Part shown: positions 9,027-16,394 of the stretch, piece by piece
Layout of the letters: every line of letters begins with the position of its first letter
How positions within the stretch are numbered: position 1 is the stretch's first letter
NCBI RefSeq assembly: GCF_004353825.1
Contig: NZ_SMNA01000008.1
Span: forward strand, 156,991-220,990
Direction of reading: 5' to 3'
Length of the DNA: 64,000 nucleotides
From: Occultella glacieicola
GTDB taxonomy: Bacteria > Actinomycetota > Actinomycetes > Actinomycetales > Beutenbergiaceae
Notes under the pieces: model-generated
Database searches by the model: none
The model's input: only the letters and a program-made list of their open reading frames with translations
What the model was told of the DNA's origin: nothing
Translations under genes and position numbers: made by a program

Positions 9027-9943
9027 GATCTCCCCGCTCCGGTGACGGTGAGGAAGAAGCTCTCGAGCGACTCTCCCTCAGGGCTGAAGGCGGTGGGCCA
9101 CACGTCCTGGCGGACCAGGGTGCGCAGCACGGACTCGGCGTCGTCGAGGTGCGAGGTGAGCCGGACCGAGCGGTCCGGCATCACGGTGAAGTCCGACGTC
9201 CCCAGGCCCTGCTCAAGAACGGTGGTCAGGCGCTCGGTATCGGGTGCCTCGATGCGTAAGAACCTCTGCGTCTGCGCATCGAGCTCGGCGAGGGTAAGGG
9301 TCCGGCGCACGGCGCCGCGGTCCACGATGATGTAGTCCGTTGCGGTCTGGTACAGCTCCGGCAGGTTGTGGCTGGAGAGCAGGACCGTGATGCCGCGCTC
9401 GATCGCGAGGTCCCGGATGAGGCGCCGCACCTCGACCACTCCGGCGGGATCCAGCCCGTTGACCGGCTCGTCGAGGACCAGCAGTTCCGGCGCCGAGATC
9501 AGGGCCAGCGCGATTCCCAGGCGCTGGCGCATGCCGAGCGAGAAGTTCGAGACCCGCTTGCGGCCGGTGTCGGCCAGCCCGACGAGCTCCAACAGCTCGG
9601 TCTCGACGTTGGGGTCGGGCACGCCGCGGATCAGACGGTGCACGTGCATGTTCTGCCGCGCCGTCATCGCACCGTAGGGCGTCGGGGTCTCGATCAGGGT
9701 CCCGATCCGGGCCAGGTCCTGCTGCCGTGGACGCTCCGCGTCGGAGCCGAACAGACTGATCGTGCCGGCGGTCGGGATCGCCAGTCCCGAGATCATCCGC
9801 ATCAGGGTGGTCTTGCCGGCCCCGTTCGACCCGATCAGGCCGTACACGCGACCACGCTCCATCCGGATGCTGACGTCGTCGACCGCACGCTGCTCGCCGT
9901 ACCGTTTGGTGAGCCCGCGGGTGACGAGTACCTCCTCGGTCAT
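9023..9943 (-). CDS. ABC transporter ATP-binding protein
   Basis: A 306-residue ATPase. Walker A is GLIGSNGAGKTTLMRM, the signature is NFSLGMRQRLGIALAL and Walker B is LLVLDEPVNGLDPAG. About 90 extra residues follow the nucleotide-binding domain, as in lantibiotic-immunity ATPases (LanF/BcrA type). The start was set at 9943 because the GGAGGAG site at about 9952-9957 directly precedes that ATG; an upstream start at 10000 would add a poor-quality leader peptide. It overlaps the permease gene by four bases and lies after the response regulator gene. Confidence 0.9.
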   Translation of the reverse strand: MTEEVLVTRGLTKRYGEQRAVDDVSIRMERGRVYGLIGSNGAGKTTLMRMISGLAIPTAGTISLFGSDAERPRQQDLARIGTLIETPTPYGAMTARQNMHVHRLIRGVPDPNVETELLELVGLADTGRKRVSNFSLGMRQRLGIALALISAPELLVLDEPVNGLDPAGVVEVRRLIRDLAIERGITVLLSSHNLPELYQTATDYIIVDRGAVRRTLTLAELDAQTQRFLRIEAPDTERLTTVLEQGLGTSDFTVMPDRSVRLTSHLDDAESVLRTLVRQDVWPTAFSPEGESLESFFLTVTGAGRS

Positions 9944-10071
9944 GCCGATCTCCTCCGCCGGTTCCCGGGCCGATCGCGGCCCGGATCTTCTGGACGTCAC
10001 CGACCGTACGGACCGGAGGTTCAGCCGACGTCAAGTGGCGACCGAGAGGGTGTGGAAAGGGTCAAGAAGCG

Positions 10072-10761
10072 TCAGGATCGCGTCAGGACCCGCCGCAACC
10101 GGTACCCGAGGCCCCAGACGGTCTCGATCGGATCCGAGTCCGGGGCTGCGTCGCGAAGTTTGGCGCGCAGGTTGGACAGGTGCGTCTTGACCGCGGCGTC
10201 GTCGCCGACGAACGGCTCCTCCCAGACGGCCTCGTAGATCGACGGACGTGACCGGACCGTGTCCGGGGACTCCAGCAACAGGCGCAGGATCCGCAGCTCG
10301 GTCGCGGTCAGCGCCACCGGCCGGCCCGCGATCGTGGCGCGTGCCGAGGCCGGGTCGAGTGTGAGGTCCCCGTGGGCCAGGGACCGGTCATCGGTGGCCG
10401 GGTGCGCGCGGCGCAGCAGGACCTCGATCCGGGTCGCCACCTCGGTGAGGTCGAAGGGCTTGGTCACGTAGTCATCGGCGCCCAGCCGCAGCAGGTCCAC
10501 CTTGGTGACCACGGCATCCCTCGCGCTGAGCACGAGCACCGGGACGGAGCTGTGCCTGCGGATCTCGGTCAACAGCACCGATCCGTCGACGTAGGGGAGC
10601 ATCAGGTCCAGCACGACGAGGTCGACGGGGGCGCCGGCCAGCGCGGCGCGTGCGGCGAGACCGTCACGGACCCCGCGCACCTCGTGGCCCTCGGCGGTCA
10701 GTGTCTCGACCAGCAGGGCGTTCACGTCGGCGTTGTCCTCTACCACCAGGATCTGCGCCAT
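10072..10761 (-). CDS. OmpR/PhoB-family response regulator
   Basis: A 229-residue two-domain regulator. The receiver has the acidic pair VVEDN, the phospho-acceptor in VVLDLMLPYVDG (Asp about 51), the Ser in LVLSAR and the Lys in YVTKPFD. A winged-helix DNA-binding domain follows (ALTATELRILRLLL to ETVWGLGYRL). It is the first gene of the minus-strand cassette and the likely partner of the sensor kinase at 7256-8179. A -10-like TAGCGT at 10769-10774 lies seven bases from the ATG, so the mRNA may be leaderless, and the -35 zone would fall inside the right 24-bp repeat. Confidence 0.92.
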   Translation of the reverse strand: MAQILVVEDNADVNALLVETLTAEGHEVRGVRDGLAARAALAGAPVDLVVLDLMLPYVDGSVLLTEIRRHSSVPVLVLSARDAVVTKVDLLRLGADDYVTKPFDLTEVATRIEVLLRRAHPATDDRSLAHGDLTLDPASARATIAGRPVALTATELRILRLLLESPDTVRSRPSIYEAVWEEPFVGDDAAVKTHLSNLRAKLRDAAPDSDPIETVWGLGYRLRRVLTRS

Positions 10762-10783
10762 GAGGGCAACGCTAGCGGTCCGA

Positions 10784-10807
10784 TCGTCGACTGGGACTGA
10801 CCGGCGC
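10784..10807 (+). repeat. Right copy of 24-bp direct repeat (cassette border)
   Basis: A perfect duplicate of 7224-7247, again containing the GACTGGGACTGA that ends the kinase gene, but here without a gene in front of it. The next minus-strand gene stops two bases further on (10809). If the DNA between the copies is removed, the kinase gene and the methyltransferase gene become tightly convergent, which is the likely ancestral layout. Confidence 0.9.
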
Positions 10808-10808
10808 C

Positions 10809-12113
10809 TCAGGCCTGGCCGGTCCGGCCGAACCGGGTCAGGGCGTCGAGGATCGGTGCCGGCGCGAGCAGGAACATCGGGGTGAGTTCCTCCCACCCGC
10901 GTTCCTTGACCCGCCGGGCGAACGCCTCGTGTGCGGCGTCCACCGGGTTCGATGTGTCCAGACCCGACCCGTCCGTGCCCAGGAGGGCGAGGTGGTACAT
11001 CCACACCGACCCGTCCGCCTCGGTGTGCTTGAACGTTGCCTCGAACGCCGCTCGCTCGGCGGGGAGCGTGGCTTGGCACTCCGCGTAGCGGTCGGTGAGC
11101 ATCTGCATCCAGATGCCGAGCTCGGCCTCCTTGCCCGGCAGGATCCGGGCCCGGGACAGCTCCAGTCGGAGGCCGTCGGGCACGGTGGCGGGCATGGGGT
11201 GCGGGGGCGCGTCCGGGGGATCCGGGCGGAACGGGGTGTTCGCCTGCCGATCCACGGCGTCGGTGCCCGCCTGATCGCCGGCGGGGCCGGGCCCGGCGAC
11301 GGGTGCGCGCCCGAGCACCATCAGGTGGGCCGAGGCGCCGATGAGCGTGGGCTCACGCTCGATGCGGCGGATCGCCTCGAGCACCCGCCGCTGCGCCGCA
11401 CCGCCGTCGAGCAGGTCCGCCATGGTGGGCGCGGAGCCGGACGGTCCCTCGATGGCGATCGGGCCGTCGACGTCGAGACCCGCGGCCGCGACCTCGGCGG
11501 TCAGTTCCTCGGGGCGGTGGAAGTACGCCGTCGTGAACCACCCGCGGACGTTGGCGGGGTTGAGGTGTCGTCCGGTCGCCACGTCCGCGGCCACGATCTC
11601 GGCGAACTCCTCGCTCTCCAGATGCGAGGCTCCGATGGCGTCCAGGGTCGAGGCGAAGCGGCTGATCCCGACGGCAACCACCACCCCGCCCGGCCGCAGC
11701 ACCCGGCGTGCTTCACGTAGGGCGAGCGCCCGGTCGTCCGGCTCGGTCAGGTGGTACAACGGGCCCAGCATCAGCACGACATCCACACTCGCGTCCGCGA
11801 CGGGCAGGTCTCGCGCATCGCCCAGCGTCGCCGAGCGCAGCGGTGTGGCCGACGAGGCACTCGCCGCGCTCGCCTCCTCGACGTGCCGTGGCACCGGGTC
11901 CAGCAGGTCCACGGTGTACCCGCGCTCGGCCAGCCAGAGGGCGTAGGCACCCGGGCCGCCGCCGACGTCGAGCACCACGGCCGGTGCCGGCGGCAGGAGC
12001 CGGCCGAGCAACTCCTGCGTGCGGACCCGTTCGAGCAGACCTGGGCCCTCGCTGAGCCGGCCCGCCTCGCGGCCCTGGTCGTAGTAGTCGCGGATCTCGT
12101 CCTCGATCGGCAT
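10809..12113 (-). CDS. SAM-dependent methyltransferase fused to a small C-terminal domain (DUF6176-like)
   Basis: A 434-residue protein with two parts. Residues 1-270 are a class I methyltransferase: motif I VVLDVGGGPGAYALWLAERGY, then GDARDLPVADASVDVVLMLGPLYHL and the post-motif RRVLRPGGVVVAVG. A Pro/Asp/Ala-rich linker covers about 271-317. Residues 318-434 (LRLELSRARILPGKEAELGIW to ELTPMFLL) resemble a small stand-alone dimeric alpha-beta family that I recall as DUF6176. The substrate is unknown. The start at 12113 gives the typical MPIEDEIRDYYDQG opening. It lies three bases after the DUF4037-like gene and is probably co-transcribed with it. Confidence 0.8.
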   Translation of the reverse strand: MPIEDEIRDYYDQGREAGRLSEGPGLLERVRTQELLGRLLPPAPAVVLDVGGGPGAYALWLAERGYTVDLLDPVPRHVEEASAASASSATPLRSATLGDARDLPVADASVDVVLMLGPLYHLTEPDDRALALREARRVLRPGGVVVAVGISRFASTLDAIGASHLESEEFAEIVAADVATGRHLNPANVRGWFTTAYFHRPEELTAEVAAAGLDVDGPIAIEGPSGSAPTMADLLDGGAAQRRVLEAIRRIEREPTLIGASAHLMVLGRAPVAGPGPAGDQAGTDAVDRQANTPFRPDPPDAPPHPMPATVPDGLRLELSRARILPGKEAELGIWMQMLTDRYAECQATLPAERAAFEATFKHTEADGSVWMYHLALLGTDGSGLDTSNPVDAAHEAFARRVKERGWEELTPMFLLAPAPILDALTRFGRTGQA

Positions 12114-12115
12114 GG

Positions 12116-13228
12116 CTACGGCGTCCCGTCGTCGGTGGGTGGAGGAGCAACCGCCCCGGCGGCGCGACGGCGTCGGGTCGGGTCCGTCAGCACGGCCACG
12201 TTGCCGACCCACTGCTCGAGGGAGCCGACCTCGGGCGGCAGCGCGAGCACGTCGGGGTCGGTGAGCGACGCCCGCAGGGGGCCATCGTGGGAGACCAGGG
12301 AGCGGAACGGCCGGTCCCAGAAGTTCTCGATGGCCGGGGTCGGCGTGGGCAGGCCGAGGTCCCGCTGCCGCGCGCTCAGGACCTGCAGGGCCTCGACGAG
12401 GGCAGCCTCCCGCCCGCGCCACCCCGGCGCGGTCACGGCTGCGGCCAGGGCGGGCGCGGCCGTCGAGGCGTGGGGGAGCGCTGCGAACAGGGTGCCCCGC
12501 CACTTCGGGTAGGGCGGCCAGGACCGGTCGAGGAGGAACCCGAGGTGCATCGCGATGTCGACGAGACGGGCGGTGATGACAGCGGCCCCGGTCTCGTCAC
12601 CGCGGGTCCCGGTGCGGCCGACGAACGGCAGTTCCTGGGTGAGCCGAGCCCAGTCCGCGGCGAGCAGGTACCGCCACAGGTCGTCGGGGTACCAGGCGAG
12701 GCGCCGCCGCAGTTCGGTGAGCGTTCCGGCGGTGTCGATGAACACCGCGCCGGCGGTGACCTCGAGCATCGCCTGCCCGGTCACGCCGAGCCAGTCCGTC
12801 ACGGTCAGGTCGGTGCGGGTGTCCAGCCCGGTCCGGGACTCCACGAAGTCGTGGGCCTCGGCGACCTCCACCTGGTGGCCGACCGCCGGGTGCCAGCTCG
12901 TCGGGAACCGGGTCGGCAGGCCCGCGTACGTGCGCGGTAGCTGTGCCTCGAGGAACCCGTCGACATCGGCGACGGAGCCCGCCGGCACCAGCAGGGTCAG
13001 CCGCAGGCCCCAGTCGTGGTCGCGGGACATGGCGTCGTCCAGGCCGAGCACGTCGGAGCCGCTGCCGAGCCGGGCCGCGGCGTGTGGGAGACCGGGCCAC
13101 CTGGTCCCGACCAGTGGACCCACCACGTCACGGTAGTAGGCACCGGCGAGGGCGATCCCGGACCGGACGCCGACGTCGTCGGCCCTCGCGCGATCGGACC
13201 ACACGGGTGCCGTCGGTGCCTCATCCAT
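12116..13228 (-). CDS. DUF4037-like nucleotidyltransferase-fold protein
   Basis: A 370-residue cytosolic protein. Near residues 55-76 it carries GSGSDVLGLDDAMSRDHDWG, a nucleotidyltransferase-type GS...D-x-D pattern, and later stretches (WLGVTGQAMLEVTAGAVF, YPDDLWRYLLAADW) match the DUF4037 type of large NTase-like proteins. The substrate is unknown; relatives are sometimes annotated near antibiotic-modifying NTases. The gene is two bases upstream of the methyltransferase fusion in the same orientation, and a second NTase-fold gene sits upstream at 13291, suggesting a small accessory operon. Confidence 0.75.
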   Translation of the reverse strand: MDEAPTAPVWSDRARADDVGVRSGIALAGAYYRDVVGPLVGTRWPGLPHAAARLGSGSDVLGLDDAMSRDHDWGLRLTLLVPAGSVADVDGFLEAQLPRTYAGLPTRFPTSWHPAVGHQVEVAEAHDFVESRTGLDTRTDLTVTDWLGVTGQAMLEVTAGAVFIDTAGTLTELRRRLAWYPDDLWRYLLAADWARLTQELPFVGRTGTRGDETGAAVITARLVDIAMHLGFLLDRSWPPYPKWRGTLFAALPHASTAAPALAAAVTAPGWRGREAALVEALQVLSARQRDLGLPTPTPAIENFWDRPFRSLVSHDGPLRASLTDPDVLALPPEVGSLEQWVGNVAVLTDPTRRRRAAGAVAPPPTDDGTP

Positions 13229-13290
13229 GCCGCGACCCTGTCATGCTCCGGCGCGGCCGGGCCAGGGCTTTCCGGAGGCACCCCCGGCGT

Positions 13291-14100
13291 TCAGAGCCCG
13301 GCGGCGTCCTCGATGACGCGGTTCATGAGGTCGGCGGTGCTCACCCGCCAGTGCTCGCGCGGTGGCGCGGCGGGCGGGGCGTGCCCGGTCAGTGAGGCCA
13401 GTGCCACGGCCACGATCGGTTCGACATCCCGCCCGAAGGCGCGGATCCCGTACGCTCCGGCTTCCTGTTTCGAGAGCACGGCGCCGGTCGCGATGGTCGC
13501 GTGCAGCCGCAGCGGGCCGAGGACGTTCCATTCCACGGCCGCCGCCCGGATCGGCCGGCCGCCGACCGCGAGCCGCTCGGCCTGGGCCGCCCAGTAGTCT
13601 CGCAGGTTCGCCAGGTTCCACTCCCGGAGGTGGTCGGGTTCGGGGTCGAGGTCGAGCTCCGCCGGCTTCGGCCCCCGTACGGTCATGCCTCGGGTGGCGA
13701 GCACCTGCCACATGACCGGGTTCACGTCGAACCCCGCGCCCGCGGTGAACTCATGGCCCACATGCGAGGCGACCGGCACGATCCGGGTCACCGGCAGGGA
13801 CAGGTCCGCCCGGTGCACGAAGACCGCGTTGCACATCGCGAAGAGCCGACGGGTCCGGGCCAGTCCAGCCAGCATCCGCGGAGTCTGCGCCAGGTGCAGG
13901 GCGCGCAGCCGCCGCCGGTCGGCGGCCGTGACGGCGGCGTCGTCCAGGACCACCAGCAGGTCGATGTCGCTGCGCCCCGGCCGGTAGGCACCCAGCGCCG
14001 TGGAACCGAACACGTAGGCGCCGACCACCCGACCGGGCAGCAGCCGGTCGGCCCGGCCGAGGTAGGAGCCGACGGCCCGGCGGACCTCGGCGGGGAGCAT
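13291..14100 (-). CDS. Nucleotidyltransferase-domain protein (aminoglycoside adenylyltransferase-like fold)
   Basis: A 269-residue protein. Its N-terminal domain has YVFGSTALGAYRPGRSDIDLLVVL, the GS-x9-(S/T)DxD signature that binds metal and nucleotide in AadA/ANT-type enzymes. The C-terminal helical half (from about LREWNLANLRDYWAAQ) is typical of streptomycin/spectinomycin or DUF4111 relatives. An antibiotic-inactivating role is possible but not supported by specific residues. Start ATG 14100 is chosen over a 15-codon extension that lacks a ribosome site. It precedes the DUF4037-like gene by 62 bases. Confidence 0.72.
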   Translation of the reverse strand: MLPAEVRRAVGSYLGRADRLLPGRVVGAYVFGSTALGAYRPGRSDIDLLVVLDDAAVTAADRRRLRALHLAQTPRMLAGLARTRRLFAMCNAVFVHRADLSLPVTRIVPVASHVGHEFTAGAGFDVNPVMWQVLATRGMTVRGPKPAELDLDPEPDHLREWNLANLRDYWAAQAERLAVGGRPIRAAAVEWNVLGPLRLHATIATGAVLSKQEAGAYGIRAFGRDVEPIVAVALASLTGHAPPAAPPREHWRVSTADLMNRVIEDAAGL

Positions 14101-14432
14101 GACCGGCACCCTACGCGGCTCCGGGCTTCGCGCTGTGCTGAACAACTCAGTCCACTTGGTCGAGGCGCGTTGCTGTTGTCAGCGTCGCCCGACTCCTCGA
14201 ACCACAGATCAGTTGCGACGGCATGGCAACTCCGTATCGATGATCAGGCCAGCACAGCCATCAGATCGAACGGGCCGGCCCGACCATCGCGTTCACCGTC
14301 TCCGCGCCATCGCCGACCCGGACGAGACAGCAACGAACGACGACTCACTCTCCTGTTTCTGCCCCATCGCAGTCATGTCCAAGTGTCGCTCTTGCCCGAA
14401 GACACGGTCCCGAGGTCCGGAAATGGGAGAAT
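14101..14432. other. Intergenic region, no gene seen
   Basis: These 332 bases separate the minus-strand NTase gene from a plus-strand small gene. No supported frame, RNA or repeat is visible. Base composition is noticeably less GC-rich than the flanks, with many TTG/CAA/AAC words around 14140-14230. That is consistent with divergent promoters or recently acquired DNA, but no convincing -35/-10 pair was found. Confidence 0.5.
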
Positions 14433-14729
14433 ATGACGATGGTGACACCTGAGGAAGCGCGGCAGTTGCTCGTCGAGTACTTCGCGAAGAATCCGCCGGC
14501 GGTATCGGGTGACCTGTACGTCGCGCCTGAATGGTTCGAAGACGAGGACGACTTCCTCACCGTGTGGGGATCTCGGCAGTTCTTCCTCGAAGGCAAGGCG
14601 GAGTACGGCAGCTGGAACAACGAGGTCCTGTTCATGGACAAGCGCACCGGGGAGGTCCGCCGCGATATGCACAACGCGAACTTCCGCAAGATCCGGGCGA
14701 TGACCCCGATCGATGTGGGTGAGGGATGA
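14433..14729 (+). CDS. Small protein of unknown function (98 aa), immunity-protein-like
   Basis: Not recognised with confidence. The protein is acidic and aromatic-rich (YVAPEWFEDEDDFLTVWGSR, GSWNNEVLFMDKRTGEV), with no signal peptide or membrane segment. Size and the pattern of a WGSRQFF...EYGSWNNEVLFMDK sheet recall single-domain immunity proteins (YrhB/Imm35-like), but this is a weak resemblance. GGGAGA stands about four bases before the ATG. Its stop overlaps an ATG (ATGA at 14726) that opens a frame now apparently broken by frameshifts, so it may once have been the first gene of a two-gene unit. Confidence 0.55.
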   Translation: MTMVTPEEARQLLVEYFAKNPPAVSGDLYVAPEWFEDEDDFLTVWGSRQFFLEGKAEYGSWNNEVLFMDKRTGEVRRDMHNANFRKIRAMTPIDVGEG

Positions 14730-15124
14730 CGGTGCGGCTCACGGCAGTCCAGCTCCGATCGCCCCGGACACGATCGGGCAGTTCGCCGACCGGTTCCGGC
14801 GCGCGCGGCCGAGGACCCGGCGCTTGCTGGGCCTGTGTGGGAGTGGGAGCCGCGCTCGGCCGCGGCCGAGCGTGACGGGGTTCCCGCCTTCGTGGCCAGT
14901 CGTGAGGGTCGAGTTGGCTGGCGACCGTCAGCGGCCGCCGGGACGCGCCCCGACGCTGACGTCGTCGAGGTAGGGGCCCTTGAACCGCATCGCGGGTGCC
15001 GGCTGCTCGCACGGCTCGTGTGGGATGCCGCGCTCCCGTTCAGAACTCGGGTGACTGATCCGCCGCGCCGCGGGTCGCTAGGCTCGATGGGGCGCGGCAC
15101 TGGACCGTGCGAGAGGAGACCGCA
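14726..15124 (+). pseudogene. Possible decayed gene downstream of the small protein
   Basis: ATG 14726 is coupled to the preceding stop and opens MTVRLTAVQL, but that frame ends at a TGA near 14871. Protein-like segments continue in other frames: PDTIGQFADRFRRARP in frame 1, then VWEWEPRS...RDGVPAFVASREG in frame 3 up to about 15050. The pieces read like one coding region with two frameshifts, though no family is recognised. It may simply be noncoding. Nothing else is seen in this 395-base stretch apart from the GAGAGGAG ribosome site of the next gene. Confidence 0.3.
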
Positions 15125-15481
15125 ATGGCTCGGATTCCCCCCGCGGTGAGCGTCTTCGTCGACCGTGCGGCGGCACTCGACGGCGCCGCCTACCCCGCGA
15201 TCGAAGACGCCCACCTCGACGCCGATGAGGTGGCAGCGCTGCACGAGAGGCGCGACCCGAAGTTGTCGGCGTCCGAGTCGTCGTCCCTCGACGCGTACGT
15301 CCGCGAGCGACTGCGCGCCCGCAGTGCTGACCTGCCGCAGTCCGGCATCGGCACCATCAGTGGTGCCATCGGCGCGACGAACCTGGCCGCGCGGGTGATC
15401 TGGAAGCGCGACACCGTGGCGCCGGAGGTCTTCGAGATCGTCGTCGCGCCGTTCCGGGACGCCGGAGTCGAGGTGCCCTGA
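15125..15481 (+). CDS. Hypothetical protein (118 aa)
   Basis: No family recognised. The 118-residue product (MARIPPAVSVFVDRAAALDG...) is cytosolic by appearance, has a charged middle (DADEVAALHERRDPKLSASES) and ends with a compact VFEIVVAPFRDAGVEVP. The ATG follows GAGAGGAGACCGCA, a strong ribosome site, and codon positions are GC-rich at the third base, which supports coding. It stands alone, convergent with tdk 156 bases away. Confidence 0.6.
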   Translation: MARIPPAVSVFVDRAAALDGAAYPAIEDAHLDADEVAALHERRDPKLSASESSSLDAYVRERLRARSADLPQSGIGTISGAIGATNLAARVIWKRDTVAPEVFEIVVAPFRDAGVEVP

Positions 15482-15637
15482 CGGAATTGGTGTTCTCCCC
15501 ATGCGGTCGATCCCGAGGTCCGCTTGTGCTGGGGGCACCGGCCGCGGCGGGAGGACCCCTCCCAGCCCGCGGGCAGATCGACGGCCCTACGTGAACGAAC
15601 GCATAGCCCGGCCTTGTGCTCGGTACCAAGGCAGACC

Positions 15638-16219
15638 CTAGGAGGTCTCCAGGTGCAGGCGGCAGCGGGCCTGATAGCTCTCGATGCCGCCGACGTGCTC
15701 GGCGCCGGGAACCATCGCGTCGCCCACGGCTCCCGCTCGGACCCGCTGGTGGAAGGCCGCGTCCCGCCCGCAGACGGCGCACACCGCGGTGAGTTTCGTG
15801 ACCGACTCGGCGACCGCCATCAGGGCCGGCAGCGGCTCGAACGGCCGCGCGTCGAACGTGACCGACAGTCCGGCGACCACCACCACGATGCCGCGCCCGG
15901 CGAGCTCCGTGGCGGCCTCGAGCAGGTCCGGGCCGAAGAACTGGGCCTCGTCGACCGCGACCAGGTCCGGGGCGCGCCCAGCGAGGAGGTCGAGCAGCGC
16001 CGGGACGCCGGAGGCCATGTGCGACTCGGTGCTCTGCCCGGTGTGCGAGGACACCGTGCCGGTGCCGTGTCGCTCGTCCAGGGCGTGGTTGACGACCGTC
16101 ACCTCCAGGCCGGCGAGCCGGGCGCGGCGGACCCGGCGCAGCAGTTCCTCGGACTTGCCCGCGAACATCGGCCCGCAGACCACCTCGATCCGGCCGGCGG
16201 GGCCGGTTTCTGTGCGCAT
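15638..16219 (-). CDS. tdk: Thymidine kinase (type II)
   Basis: A 193-residue type II thymidine kinase that phosphorylates thymidine with ATP in the pyrimidine salvage pathway. The P-loop is VVCGPMFAGKSEELL near the N terminus, Walker B plus lasso is VAVDEAQFFG, and the zinc knuckle uses CAVCG with a distal YQARCRLH. Length and motif order are standard. Start ATG 16219 encodes MRTETGPAGRIEVVCGPM; further upstream the frame runs into a 9-base tandem repeat and is not credible as coding. Confidence 0.93.
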   Translation of the reverse strand: MRTETGPAGRIEVVCGPMFAGKSEELLRRVRRARLAGLEVTVVNHALDERHGTGTVSSHTGQSTESHMASGVPALLDLLAGRAPDLVAVDEAQFFGPDLLEAATELAGRGIVVVVAGLSVTFDARPFEPLPALMAVAESVTKLTAVCAVCGRDAAFHQRVRAGAVGDAMVPGAEHVGGIESYQARCRLHLETS

Positions 16220-16238
16220 GCCCGCGAGAGTACCTGCC

Positions 16239-16320
16239 GGTGCCGACGATTCCGACAGGTGCCGACGGTGCCGGGTGTGCCGACGGTGCCGAGGGTGCCG
16301 ACAGTGCCGAGGTGCCGAGG
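16239..16320. repeat. Imperfect 9-bp tandem repeat between tdk and a GNAT gene
   Basis: About nine units of a GGTGCCGAC-like nonamer run from 16239 to 16320 with small deviations (GATTCCGAC, GGTGCCGGG, TGTGCCGAC, GGTGCCGAG). The array begins 20 bases upstream of the tdk start and lies in the divergent gap with the GNAT gene. A 9-base period keeps any reading frame, but no real gene covers it. Slippage-prone arrays of this type often vary between strains. Confidence 0.75.
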
Positions 16321-16394
16321 CGCGGATCGCGGTTTGCGCGGAGGTGCCGGCACCGGGCAAATCCCGTGGCCGGGTGCACGGTCGCCCTGCCACC

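Noticed and set aside
10784..10807. 24-bp repeat as an insertion-sequence target duplication
   Set aside because: Far longer than typical 2-12 bp target duplications, and there are no terminal inverted repeats or transposase gene between the copies.
13291..14100. Calling the NTase gene an aminoglycoside resistance gene
   Set aside because: Only the generic GS...DxD nucleotidyltransferase signature is visible; no substrate-specific residues can be verified by eye.
16099..16353. Repetitive Val-Gly-Thr protein encoded by the nonamer array
   Set aside because: The frame overlaps tdk antiparallel-frame sequence, lacks a ribosome site and arises from the tandem repeat.
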